From: Sphingomonas sp. OV641
GTDB lineage: Bacteria; Pseudomonadota; Alphaproteobacteria; Sphingomonadales; Sphingomonadaceae
Assembly (NCBI RefSeq): GCF_900109205.1
Contig: NZ_FNZB01000001.1
Coordinates: 2,232,001-2,296,000, forward strand
Reading direction: 5' to 3'
Length of the DNA stretch: 64,000 bases
Shown here: positions 8,580 through 17,123 of the stretch, in pieces
Numbering within the stretch: the stretch's first letter is position 1
Layout: each line of letters starts with the position of its first letter
Program-made: the position numbers and the translations under genes
Notes under the pieces: model-generated
Seen by the model: the letters and a program-made list of their open reading frames with translations, nothing else
Told to the model about the DNA's origin: nothing
The model's database searches: none

Positions 8580-9910
8580 GCGGCCTCTACCCCCGACAAC
8601 ACTCCCAACAAGGGCTCGACCTGATGGAAGCAGCGGACGTCTTCACCACGCTGGAGATCGAACTCAAACCCGATCCCTCGCGCACCGTGATCCGCCCGTT
8701 CAGCTTCGCCTATCCCGAACCGTTCGGCAACGATCGGCCCAAACGGATGCAGCAGGTCGCCGACCGGCTGTTGTCGCTCGACAAGCCCATGCGCCAGCGG
8801 ATGCGCAACCTAATCGAAAAGCCGATGCATGAGCGCCATCGCAATGCTGACGCGACGTTCCTGCGCCGTTTCGACGATGTTGCCGGCGACCTCCAATTGC
8901 CGGGACAACTGGACGAGACGGACCGGCTGCTGATCGGCGCCTATTTCAGCCAGGAATATGCGTTCGAATCCGCGGCCTTGTTCAACCCCAGCATCATCCG
9001 TCTGCCCGACGCCGACATAGAGGATGACGAACTGCCCTTCCTCCTCTCGCTGCGCGGGATCGGGGAAGGACATATCTCGTCCGTCACCTTCCGCACTGGC
9101 CGGTGGAATGGCGGCAACACGATCGTCGTCGATGCAGCCAGCGAGCACGGCATGCCGCCGCGGCTCGACAAGGAACTGGACGGCTGGATGCGTTTGCTCT
9201 GCACCGACAGCGCGGACGTATCGGAAACCGTGCTGTTCCCCGTGCTGCCCAGCCAGCGATCCGGGATCGAGGACCTGAGGCTGGTCAACTTCACCGACGA
9301 CGACGGCACGCAGAGCGTGATCGGCACTTATACGGCGTTCGACGGCATGACCGCGCGTGCCGAGCTACTGCGCGGCATAGACATGCGCACGGTGGAGATG
9401 CGCCCGCTGACCGGCAAGATGGCCGGGTACAAGGGCATGGCGCTCTTTCCGCGGCGGATTGACGGGCAGTTCGTGATGCTCGGGCGGCAGGACAACGAGA
9501 ATATCTGGCTGCTGCGGTCTGACAGGCTGGAGCAATGGGACAGCGGCGAGCGGATCATGGGGCCGAAATATCCTTGGGAATTCGTTCAGATGGGCAATTG
9601 CGGCTCACCGATCGAAATCGACGAAGGATGGCTCGTCTTCACCCACGGCGTAGGCCTGGTGCGAGGCTATTGTGTGGGGGCCTGCCTGCTGGACAAGGCC
9701 GATCCCTGCAAGGTGCTGGCCCGAACTCCCTCCCCGCTCCTGTTCCCCAGCGCGGAGCAGCGCGGCGGCTATGTTCCCAATGTCACCTACAGCTGCGGTG
9801 CGCTGCTCCATCATCGGCGCATCCTGCTGCCTTATGCCATCGGAGACGAATTTAGCGCCTTCGCGGTCGGCAGTGTCGATGACCTGCTTTCGGTGATGGC
9901 GCCCGCCTAA
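8576..9910 (+). CDS. GH130-family glycoside phosphorylase/hydrolase-like protein
   Basis: Five-bladed beta-propeller protein of the GH130 group, which in characterised members breaks beta-mannosides by phosphorolysis or hydrolysis. Visible family marks in the 444-residue product are NPSIIRLPD (about 142), GMALFPRR followed by the GR-containing strand (about 288-303), IWLLRSDRLEQW (about 308), and the NCGSPIEIDEGWLVFTHGV block (about 341), then LARTPSPLLFP. The annotated ATG overlaps the mscS stop. An in-frame ATG at 8624 with AAGGG about 9 nt upstream gives a protein beginning at the first conserved-looking region and may be the true start. No signal peptide, so cytoplasmic. Substrate unknown. 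Confidence 0.82.
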   Translation: MSGLYPRQHSQQGLDLMEAADVFTTLEIELKPDPSRTVIRPFSFAYPEPFGNDRPKRMQQVADRLLSLDKPMRQRMRNLIEKPMHERHRNADATFLRRFDDVAGDLQLPGQLDETDRLLIGAYFSQEYAFESAALFNPSIIRLPDADIEDDELPFLLSLRGIGEGHISSVTFRTGRWNGGNTIVVDAASEHGMPPRLDKELDGWMRLLCTDSADVSETVLFPVLPSQRSGIEDLRLVNFTDDDGTQSVIGTYTAFDGMTARAELLRGIDMRTVEMRPLTGKMAGYKGMALFPRRIDGQFVMLGRQDNENIWLLRSDRLEQWDSGERIMGPKYPWEFVQMGNCGSPIEIDEGWLVFTHGVGLVRGYCVGACLLDKADPCKVLARTPSPLLFPSAEQRGGYVPNVTYSCGALLHHRRILLPYAIGDEFSAFAVGSVDDLLSVMAPA

Positions 9911-10013
9911 GCGGCGCGGGCAGAAATGACCGCGTCACCGGGGTGCGAACGGGTCCGATGACGAGGCGGGAGCGTCCGGGCCGGTTGAGCTCTGCACGCG
10001 AACTTGCAAGCCG

Positions 10014-10811
10014 ATGGATGACAGCGCCGCCGCCAGCCCCCACATGGGGCGCATGCGTCGCCAACCAAGCATCATCCGCGTCATCGACCTAGAGACCACT
10101 GGCAACGCCCCGCCCCAGCATGGGGTTTGCGAAATCGGATGGCAGGATGTCGCCCTGGGGGCGGACGGCCGCTGGGAGCTGTATGGCGAAGGCGGGCAGC
10201 GGCTGGTCAATCCGGGAAGGTCGATGCCGCCGATCACGCAGGCGATCCATCATATCCGTGATGAGGACGTGGCCGATGCACCATGGTGGCACGACGTCGC
10301 CCGCAACGTCCTTGACCCTTATCCGCGCCGCGTGGCGCTTGCCGCGCATCGCGCCGACTTCGAACAGCAATTCTGCACCCCCGCGCTTACTCACGGCGCG
10401 GAGTGGATCTGCACCTGGAAGTGCGCGCTGCGGCTGTGGCCCGATTCTCCCAGCTTCTCGAACCAGGTGCTGCGCTATTGGCGCAAGCCGGCAGGGTTGG
10501 ATCACGAGCGGGGTCTGCCAGCCCACCGCGCCTTTCCGGACGCCTATGTCACGGCCCATCATCTGCGCGACCAACTAAACGAGGCAAGCGTCGCGCAATT
10601 GCTCGAATGGTCGAGCATTCCGGCCCTTCTGCCGCGCGTGCGCTTCGGCCCCGATCGTGGCAAGCCGTGGAACGAGATCGAGGAAGAAAGCCTCGTCAAG
10701 TTTCTGACCGATCGCGATCCCGATGTGCGGTTCACCGCCGAAACGGAGCTGGCGCGTCGCCGTGGCGGCGGGCTGGTCGGCCGCATGAGCGCGCAGGAAC
10801 TGCTGCTTTGA
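10014..10811 (+). CDS. DEDDh 3'-5' exonuclease, DnaQ/ExoX-like
   Basis: RNase T/DnaQ-fold exonuclease of 265 residues. The DEDDh motifs are visible: D25 and E27 in VIDLETTG, an Asp in AAHRADFE (about 112), and the H-x4-D pair in HRAFPDAYVT (about 170). The C-terminal half continues with a region (RVRFGPDRGKPW, then LVKFLTDRDPDVRFTAE) resembling the C-terminal segment of exodeoxyribonuclease X-like proteins, so a role in DNA repair is more likely than the polymerase III epsilon subunit. Met residues at positions 11 and 14 are alternative starts closer to the first motif. Same strand as its neighbours but separated by about 100 bases upstream. Confidence 0.85.
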   Translation: MDDSAAASPHMGRMRRQPSIIRVIDLETTGNAPPQHGVCEIGWQDVALGADGRWELYGEGGQRLVNPGRSMPPITQAIHHIRDEDVADAPWWHDVARNVLDPYPRRVALAAHRADFEQQFCTPALTHGAEWICTWKCALRLWPDSPSFSNQVLRYWRKPAGLDHERGLPAHRAFPDAYVTAHHLRDQLNEASVAQLLEWSSIPALLPRVRFGPDRGKPWNEIEEESLVKFLTDRDPDVRFTAETELARRRGGGLVGRMSAQELLL

Positions 10812-10869
10812 CTCAGGTCAAGGCAGCACCTCTGGCGTTTTTCCCGATCCGCTCCTAGACGCAGCAGCG

Positions 10870-12381
10870 ATGGCCGGGGAACGGGGGCAAAGCTTCGCTG
10901 CGGGCGAAGGCAGGATTGGGCGCGTGCTGATTGGCTTCATGGCCATCGGCTTTCTCGCGCTGATCGCGGCTGGCATCGCCGCTGCCTGGGTGACGGGCGA
11001 GTTGGCGCGGCACAGCCAGGCCGTGTCCCATACCTATGAAGTCGAGCTGGCGATCGCCGACACACGGCGGCTGATCGAGCAGGGCGAGACGACACGGCGC
11101 GGCTTCCTGCTTTCGCCCGAGACGACCAGCTTTCTTGATTCCTATACCGATGCGGCAAACGCCTTGCCCCGCTTCGCCAAGAAGCTGCGCCAGCTCACCT
11201 ACGACAATCCCCGCCAGCAATCGAACGTTCGCAAGTTGGAACAGCAATTGCGGGAACTGGTGGCGCTGCGCACGCGAAGCGTCGAGCTCATCGTCGACGG
11301 CAGGATCTCGGAAGCCAATGAGCTCTTCCAGGCGGAACTGAGCAGCACACGACTGGGCAACATCCGCAAGATCTTCGACGCCATGGCCCGCGAGGAGCGC
11401 AAGCTGCTGGCCAGCCGCGACGCGCAGCAGGAACGCAGCCTCAACCTGTTCTACACCGTGCTGGCGGTCGCGGGTATATTGCTGGTCGCCGTCGCGCTGG
11501 CATCACTGCTGGTCGTGGTGCGCTACACCACCGACCTCGCGCAATCGCGCGAACAGCTTCAGCAGCTGAACGAAAGCCTCGAAGCGATCGTCGTGGATCG
11601 GACGGCGGACCTGTCACGCGCCAATGACGAGATCCAGAGATTTGCCTATATCGTGAGCCACGACCTTCGTTCACCACTGGTGAACGTGATGGGGTTCACC
11701 GCTGAACTGGAAGCCGCAACGGCCGCGCTGCGCGAGATGGTTCAGCAGGTGCAACAGGACGCGCCCGATCTTCTTACCGAGGATGCGCGCCTGGCAGCGC
11801 AAGAGGATCTGCCCGAGGCGATTGGTTTCATCCGCACCTCCACGCAGAAGATGGACCGGCTGATCAACGCCATCCTTGCCCTGTCGCGGCAAGGCCGCCG
11901 CGTGCTTGCACCCGAGCTGCTCGACCTCACTCGCATGGTCGATCAGATCCGCGACTCCATGGCCCACCGGCTTGACGAGACCGGCGCCAGCATCGAGGTG
12001 GACGGCACCTTGCCGCGGCTCGTCAGCGACCGGGTGGCGATCGAACAGATCCTTTCCAACCTGATCGAGAATGCGGTGAAATACCGGCATCCCGATCGGC
12101 CCGTCGAGGTACAGGTCAGCGGCGGCACGGCTGGCGACCGGGTGTGGATCACCGTATCCGATAATGGCCGCGGTATCGATCCGCGGGATCATGAACGCGT
12201 GTTCGACCTGTTCCGCCGTTCGGGTGCGCAGGACCAGCCCGGCGAAGGGATTGGCCTGGCCCATGTGCGCGCCCTCGCCTATCGCCTCGGCGGTACGATT
12301 ACCTTGCGCTCGGCGCTTGGCGAAGGGGCAACCTTCCGCTTATCGCTTCCGCCGACGCTGAGCCTGCAGGAAAAGTCTTGA
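10870..12381 (+). CDS. CHASE3-domain sensor histidine kinase
   Basis: Inner-membrane sensor kinase of 503 residues. A first transmembrane helix (about 18-40) leads into a periplasmic helical domain of CHASE3 type (about 45-188), a second helix (about 193-217), a coiled coil (about 225-250), a HisKA domain with H264 in IVSHDLRSPL, and an HATPase domain with the N box in LIENAVKYRHP, G1 in DNGRGIDP and G2 in GEGIGLAHV. The kinase half resembles the phytochrome-type subgroup, where an insert lies between the His helix and the second helix; here it is the run around residues 285-320. The next gene, a lone receiver, begins two bases after its stop and is the obvious partner. Confidence 0.93.
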   Translation: MAGERGQSFAAGEGRIGRVLIGFMAIGFLALIAAGIAAAWVTGELARHSQAVSHTYEVELAIADTRRLIEQGETTRRGFLLSPETTSFLDSYTDAANALPRFAKKLRQLTYDNPRQQSNVRKLEQQLRELVALRTRSVELIVDGRISEANELFQAELSSTRLGNIRKIFDAMAREERKLLASRDAQQERSLNLFYTVLAVAGILLVAVALASLLVVVRYTTDLAQSREQLQQLNESLEAIVVDRTADLSRANDEIQRFAYIVSHDLRSPLVNVMGFTAELEAATAALREMVQQVQQDAPDLLTEDARLAAQEDLPEAIGFIRTSTQKMDRLINAILALSRQGRRVLAPELLDLTRMVDQIRDSMAHRLDETGASIEVDGTLPRLVSDRVAIEQILSNLIENAVKYRHPDRPVEVQVSGGTAGDRVWITVSDNGRGIDPRDHERVFDLFRRSGAQDQPGEGIGLAHVRALAYRLGGTITLRSALGEGATFRLSLPPTLSLQEKS

Positions 12382-12382
12382 G

Positions 12383-12826
12383 ATGAACGCACATCAATCC
12401 GTCAGCATCGTGATGATCGAGGATGACGAAGGTCACGCCCGCCTCATCGAGAAGAATATTCGCCGCGCAGGCATTCTGAACGACATCAAGCACTTCCTCG
12501 ACGGGACAAGCGCGCTCGACTACCTTTTCAACGCGCCCGAAGGCCCGATGCTGAACGGCCCCGCGCTGGTGCTGCTCGACCTCAACCTGCCCGACATGAG
12601 CGGGACGGACATTCTGGCGAAGATCAAGCAGTCGGAAGGGCCGGTGAAGCGCACGCCCGTCGTGGTGCTCACCACCACGGACGACAGCCGCGAGATCCAG
12701 CGCTGCTACGATCTGGGCGCCAACGTCTACATCACCAAGCCGGTGAACTATGAGAGCTTCGCGCAGGCGATCCGCCAGCTGGGTCTGTTCCTGTCCGTCA
12801 TCCAGGTTCCCGACATCGAGGGATGA
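12383..12826 (+). CDS. Single-domain response regulator
   Basis: Receiver domain of 147 residues with no output domain. The acidic pocket is E13-D14-D15, the phosphoacceptor is D66 in LLDLNLPD, the conserved Thr lies in VVLTTTDD (about 95-97) and the Lys in ITKPVN (about 118). The spacing between acidic pocket and D66 is longer than usual, a feature of the Rcp1-like receivers that pair with phytochrome-type kinases. It sits directly behind such a kinase, separated by one base. Likely a phosphorelay or protein-interaction switch rather than a transcription factor. Confidence 0.93.
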   Translation: MNAHQSVSIVMIEDDEGHARLIEKNIRRAGILNDIKHFLDGTSALDYLFNAPEGPMLNGPALVLLDLNLPDMSGTDILAKIKQSEGPVKRTPVVVLTTTDDSREIQRCYDLGANVYITKPVNYESFAQAIRQLGLFLSVIQVPDIEG

Positions 12827-12911
12827 GCCAGATCGTGGCCCTGATCGCATCATCGCTTGAGGCCACGGTTCACGCACGCGTGGTCCGGTGCGATCCGGTC
12901 ATGGTGGCCTG

Positions 12912-13937
12912 ATGGACCGCATCCTCTACATCGACGATGATGAAGGCATCCGGCGCCTGGCCTCGCGCGCGCTCGCGCGCCGGGGCTGGGATGTCACCAC
13001 CGCGGAAGGCGGCGAGCTCGGCGTGCGCATCGCCGCTGAGCAGAAGTTCAACCTAGTCGCCGTCGATCATTACATGCCGGGGATCGATGGGCTGGAAACG
13101 CTCGCCCGATTGCGCGAGCTGCCCGATCCGCCGAGCGTCGTCTATGTCACCGGATCGGAGGAACAGCGGGTTGCGGTCGCCGCATTGCGCGCCGGTGCAT
13201 CGGACTATGTCGTCAAATCGGTGGGCGACGATTTCTTCGACCTGCTCGACGCATCCTTTCGCGCCGTGGTCTCCCATGCGCAGCTTGAGAAGCAGAAATC
13301 GGCGGCCGAGGAGTCGCTCCGCGTGTCCAACGCGCGGCTCGAGGCTTTGCTTGCCGAGGTCAATCACCGCGTCGCCAATTCGCTGCAGCTCGTGTCGGCC
13401 ATGGTGCGGCTTCAGGCTGGCGCGCTCAGCGATCCAGGCGCCCGTGCCGCGCTGGAGGACACGCAGCGTCGGATCAGCGCCATCGCACAGGTGCACCGCC
13501 GCCTCTACACGGGCGGCGACGTGGAGCATGTCGACATGCGCGAGTATCTCGGCACTCTGGTTGATGAACTGGCGGAAACCTGGTCGACGGTTGATCGCCC
13601 GCGCGCGCTCCGGCTGGTGGCAGATGCAATCCGGCTGCCCACGGACCGCGCGGTCTCGCTGGGTGTCATCGTCACTGAACTGGTGAGCAACGCCTGCAAA
13701 TACGCCTATCCCGCCGGAAGCGGCGAGGTGCGCGTCGCACTGCATCGGGAAGGCGAAGACGTGTTCCTGCTGGCGGTGGAAGATGATGGCGTCGGCATGT
13801 CCGGCGGCATCTCGCCGGGGGGCACGGGCGTCGGCACGAAGCTGATCCGCGCCATGGCGCAGAGCCTCCAGTCGAACGTCGAATATGATCCCGCGCACCG
13901 CGGCACCCGCGCCATTCTGCGTGCCGCCCTGGCCTGA
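12912..13937 (+). CDS. Receiver-HisKA_2 histidine kinase (response regulator/kinase fusion)
   Basis: Cytoplasmic protein of 341 residues with a receiver domain first (D52 in AVDHYMPG) and a kinase second. The kinase has H152 in [15 protein letters not shown], the signature of the HisKA_2/HWE-like group, and an HATPase with [11 protein letters not shown] and DDGVGM. In this arrangement phosphorylation of the receiver can tune kinase output. The start at 12912 is preferred because it leads straight into the receiver strand ([10 protein letters not shown]); the frame is open to 12888. It follows the CHASE3 kinase and lone receiver on the same strand, so the three probably form one signalling module. 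In sphingomonads such kinases often feed PhyR/EcfG stress control, but no phyR gene is here. Confidence 0.9.
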   Translation: MDRILYIDDDEGIRRLASRALARRGWDVTTAEGGELGVRIAAEQKFNLVAVDHYMPGIDGLETLARLRELPDPPSVVYVTGSEEQRVAVAALRAGASDYVVKSVGDDFFDLLDASFRAVVSHAQLEKQKSAAEESLRVSNARLEALLAEVNHRVANSLQLVSAMVRLQAGALSDPGARAALEDTQRRISAIAQVHRRLYTGGDVEHVDMREYLGTLVDELAETWSTVDRPRALRLVADAIRLPTDRAVSLGVIVTELVSNACKYAYPAGSGEVRVALHREGEDVFLLAVEDDGVGMSGGISPGGTGVGTKLIRAMAQSLQSNVEYDPAHRGTRAILRAALA

Positions 13938-14023
13938 TCGCAACGCCCGCCGCTTTCGTAGCGGTGATGAAAATCGCTGCGTTTCAGCCTAGAAGGCCGG
14001 CCAGCCCAATTGAGGAGCCCGCA

Positions 14024-15130
14024 ATGAAGACCCGTGCCGCCGTCGCGTTCGAAGCGAAAAAGCCGCTGGAGATCGTCGAGCTCGACCTCGAAGGGCCGAA
14101 GGCCGGCGAGGTGCTGGTCGAGATCATGGCGACCGGCATCTGCCACACGGACGCCTATACCCTTGACGGCCTTGATTCCGAGGGCATCTTCCCGTCGATC
14201 CTGGGCCATGAAGGCTGCGGCATCGTGCGCGAGGTGGGGCCGGGCGTGACAAGCGTCGCGCCGGATGATCACGTCATCCCGCTCTACACGCCCGAATGCC
14301 GCCAGTGTAAGTCGTGCCTCAGCCAGAAGACCAACCTGTGCACCGCCATCCGCGCAACTCAGGGCAAGGGGCTGATGCCGGACGGCACCAGCCGCTTCAG
14401 CTACAAGGGTCAGCAGATCTTCCACTACATGGGCTGCTCCACCTTCTCGAACTTCACCGTTCTGCCGGAAATCGCAGTGGCGAAGATCCGCACCGACGCG
14501 CCGTTTGACACCAGCTGCTACATCGGCTGCGGCGTCACCACTGGTGTTGGCGCGGTAGTGAACACCGCCAAGATGGAGCCGGGCGCGACGGTGATCGTGT
14601 TCGGACTGGGCGGCATCGGCCTCAACGTGATTCAGGGCGCCAAATTCGCCGGCGCGGCGCGGATCGTTGGCGTGGACATCAACCCGGACCGGGAGGAATG
14701 GGGCCGCAAGTTCGGCATGACCGATTTTGTGAACCCCAAGACTGTCAGTGACATCGTGCAGCATCTGATCGCGATGACCGACGGCGGCGGCGATTATACC
14801 TTTGACTGCACGGGCAACACCGTCGTCATGCGCCAGGCGCTGGAAAGCGCGCATCGCGGCTGGGGCGAATCGATCGTCATCGGTGTGGCGGAGGCCGGAA
14901 AAGAGATCGCCACGCGCCCATTTCAGCTGGTGACGGGTCGGGTCTGGAAAGGCTCGGCCTTTGGCGGCGCACGCGGCCGCACGGACGTGCCCAAGATCGT
15001 CGACTGGTACATGAACGGCCTGATCCAGATCGATCCGATGATCACGCACCGGCTGACGCTTGACGAAATCAACAAGGGTTTTGACCTGATGCATGCGGGC
15101 GAGAGCATCCGCAGCGTGGTGGTTTACTGA
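14024..15130 (+). CDS. frmA: S-(hydroxymethyl)glutathione dehydrogenase, class III alcohol dehydrogenase
   Basis: Cytoplasmic zinc enzyme of 368 residues that oxidises the glutathione adduct of formaldehyde with NAD and can also reduce S-nitrosoglutathione. Visible marks are the catalytic zinc ligands in GICHTDAY and GHEGCGIV, the structural-zinc cysteines in [16 protein letters not shown], the class III signature around [13 protein letters not shown], and the Rossmann motif FGLGGIGLN. Length and composition match the family. The start at 14024 is set by GAGGAG 6 nt upstream. A hairpin (15153-15179) downstream may end the transcript. No second formaldehyde enzyme (S-formylglutathione hydrolase) is adjacent. 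Confidence 0.96.
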   Translation: MKTRAAVAFEAKKPLEIVELDLEGPKAGEVLVEIMATGICHTDAYTLDGLDSEGIFPSILGHEGCGIVREVGPGVTSVAPDDHVIPLYTPECRQCKSCLSQKTNLCTAIRATQGKGLMPDGTSRFSYKGQQIFHYMGCSTFSNFTVLPEIAVAKIRTDAPFDTSCYIGCGVTTGVGAVVNTAKMEPGATVIVFGLGGIGLNVIQGAKFAGAARIVGVDINPDREEWGRKFGMTDFVNPKTVSDIVQHLIAMTDGGGDYTFDCTGNTVVMRQALESAHRGWGESIVIGVAEAGKEIATRPFQLVTGRVWKGSAFGGARGRTDVPKIVDWYMNGLIQIDPMITHRLTLDEINKGFDLMHAGESIRSVVVY

Positions 15131-15236
15131 TCCCTCTGGCTGTCAGCGAAGCGGGCGGAAGCGTGAAATGCAGCCGCCCCTCGACTCCCGCTCCGCCGGT
15201 GGGCATGACACTCCCCTAATCTAGGGGAGAGGACCG

Positions 15237-15620
15237 ATGTTCAGCCACGTCATGGTTGGATCAAACGATATCGCGCGTTCGCGTAAATTCTACGATGCCC
15301 TGTTCGGCTCGCTGGGTGGAAACCCCGCGATCGAGGACGACAAGGGTCGCCTGATCTACATGTTGAACGGCGGACTGTTCCTGGTGACCAAGCCGATTGA
15401 CGGCGAAGCGGCCACCCACGCCAATGGCGGCACGATCGGTTTCGCCATGTCCGGGCCCGAGCAGGCGGACGCCTGGCACAAGGCGGGCGTTGCGAATGGC
15501 GGCGAGGCGATCGAGGATGCACCGGGCGTGCGCTCGGCCGGGTTCGGCAACCTGTACCTCGCCTATCTCCGCGATCCGGACGGCAACAAGCTGTGCGCCA
15601 TGCACCGGATGCCGTCCTGA
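15237..15620 (+). CDS. VOC-family (glyoxalase-like) protein
   Basis: Small protein of 127 residues with the paired beta-alpha-beta-beta-beta fold of the vicinal oxygen chelate group (first strand FSHVMVGSNDI, closing segment AYLRDPDGNKLCAMH). The start at 15237 has GGAGAGG close upstream. Relatives include glyoxalases, dioxygenases and resistance proteins; the sequence does not show which. It follows the formaldehyde dehydrogenase on the same strand after about 100 bases and might be co-transcribed. The metal ligands appear incomplete, so it may not be a classical glyoxalase I. Confidence 0.85.
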   Translation: MFSHVMVGSNDIARSRKFYDALFGSLGGNPAIEDDKGRLIYMLNGGLFLVTKPIDGEAATHANGGTIGFAMSGPEQADAWHKAGVANGGEAIEDAPGVRSAGFGNLYLAYLRDPDGNKLCAMHRMPS

Positions 15621-15641
15621 CATCATGATCCGCTAACATCG

Positions 15642-15675
15642 ACGCCGGCTCGCCATATTCCACGGCGGCCGGCGT
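15642..15675. terminator. bidirectional hairpin between convergent genes
   Basis: Outer stem ACGCCGG/CCGGCGT and inner stem CGCC/GGCG with a short loop, lying between the convergent VOC gene and phosphomannomutase. No T-tract, but position and stem strength suit a shared terminator. Confidence 0.55.
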
Positions 15676-15687
15676 TCTACCTTCTGT

Positions 15688-17055
15688 TCATCCGCTGCGT
15701 GTCACGCCGCTGAGCGCCAGCTGCGCATCGATCGTGGCAATCAGCCGGTCGAGCGCTGCCTGGTCACGCGCCTCGGCGCGGGCGGTGAGCATGGATTGCG
15801 TGTTGGACGCGCGCAGCAGCCACCAGCCATCTGCCGTCGTGACGCGGGCGCCATCGGTGCGATCGACCCTCGCGCCATCCGCGGCGAGCCGCGCCAGCAC
15901 TTCCTGCACCACCTCTTCGCGCCGCGCCTCCTCCACCGGAAAGCGCAGCTCGGGCGTGGCCACCACATCGGGAAAGGCATCGCGCATCGCAGCCAGCGTC
16001 TTGCCGCCGCCACCGATGGCGCGGATCAGCTGTATCGCGGCATAGAGCGCGTCGTCGTGGCCGCCCAATTCGCCGAAGAAGATATGCCCGCTCATCTCGC
16101 CGGCGATCGGGGCGCCGACCTCGTGCATCATGGTCTTGATGTTGCTGTGCCCGCTCTTCCACATCACTGGCCGGCCGCCGAGCTCCGCGATCCGATCGAA
16201 AAGCGTGGCGCTCGCCTTCACGTCAGCGACGATCGCCGCGCCCGGCTGGCGGCGCAGCACCGGCTCCGCCAGGATCGCAAGCAATTGATCCCCCGCGATC
16301 ACCCGCCCTTCCCCGTCCACCGCGCCGATGCGATCGCCATCGCCATCGAAAGCTACACCGAAATCAAGCTTTTCGCGGGCGACGAGCGCCTTCAAATCGG
16401 CAAGGTTCGCCTCTTCGGTAGGATCGGGATGATGGTTGGGAAAATTGCCGTCTACCTCGGTGAACAGCAGGTGATGCTCACCCGGCAGGAGCTGGACGAG
16501 GCGCTCGATCGCCGGACCGGCGGCACCATTGCCCGCGTCCCATCCAACGCGCAGCGGGTAGAGGCGATCCCCCGCGATCAGGCGCGCGACATAATCCGCG
16601 AGCATCTCGACATCGCTGACGCCCCCAGCCCCGCTCTCCACCTCGCCCTGCTCCGAGAGCGCCGCAAGCGCCATGATGTCTGATCCGAAGAACGGGCGAT
16701 GGCCAAGCACCATCTTGAAGCCATTGTCGTCGCGCGGATTGTGGCTGCCCGTCACCTGAATGCCGCCGTCCACCTCCAGGTGGCGCTCCGCGTGGTAGAG
16801 CATCGGTGAGGGGCCGACACCGATGCGGATCACGTCCACCCCGGCGGCGCGCAGCCCTTCGACCAAGGCTGCTTCCAGCATAAGTGAGGAGAGCCGCCCG
16901 TCGCGCCCGACGACAACGCGGGTACCGCCGCTCCGGCGAACGATCGAGCCGAAGGCGCGGCCGATCGCCGTTGCATCCGGCGCGTTCAACGTCCGGCCGA
17001 CGGTGCCGCGAATGTCATATTCACGCAGGATGGACGAGGGAAGCCGGTGCCGCAT
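15688..17055 (-). CDS. Phosphomannomutase/phosphoglucomutase
   Basis: Alpha-D-phosphohexomutase of 455 residues that interconverts hexose 6- and 1-phosphates, supplying GDP-mannose and UDP-glucose synthesis. The catalytic phosphoserine is S104 in TGSHNP, the magnesium loop is DGDGDR at 237-242, and the sugar-binding loop GEMSGH is near residue 326. Length matches the AlgC/ManB type. Although it is far from the exopolysaccharide operon, both mannose- and glucose-derived nucleotide sugars would be needed there. Convergent with the VOC gene; about 70 bases separate it from the ABC permease upstream side. Confidence 0.95.
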   Translation of the reverse strand: MRHRLPSSILREYDIRGTVGRTLNAPDATAIGRAFGSIVRRSGGTRVVVGRDGRLSSLMLEAALVEGLRAAGVDVIRIGVGPSPMLYHAERHLEVDGGIQVTGSHNPRDDNGFKMVLGHRPFFGSDIMALAALSEQGEVESGAGGVSDVEMLADYVARLIAGDRLYPLRVGWDAGNGAAGPAIERLVQLLPGEHHLLFTEVDGNFPNHHPDPTEEANLADLKALVAREKLDFGVAFDGDGDRIGAVDGEGRVIAGDQLLAILAEPVLRRQPGAAIVADVKASATLFDRIAELGGRPVMWKSGHSNIKTMMHEVGAPIAGEMSGHIFFGELGGHDDALYAAIQLIRAIGGGGKTLAAMRDAFPDVVATPELRFPVEEARREEVVQEVLARLAADGARVDRTDGARVTTADGWWLLRASNTQSMLTARAEARDQAALDRLIATIDAQLALSGVTRSG

Positions 17056-17123
17056 CCCTTCTGCTTACGCGGCCTGCGACACCCTCGTCACCCCCCGAGC
17101 ATTCGCCCGCGCGGCGCGCGTCC

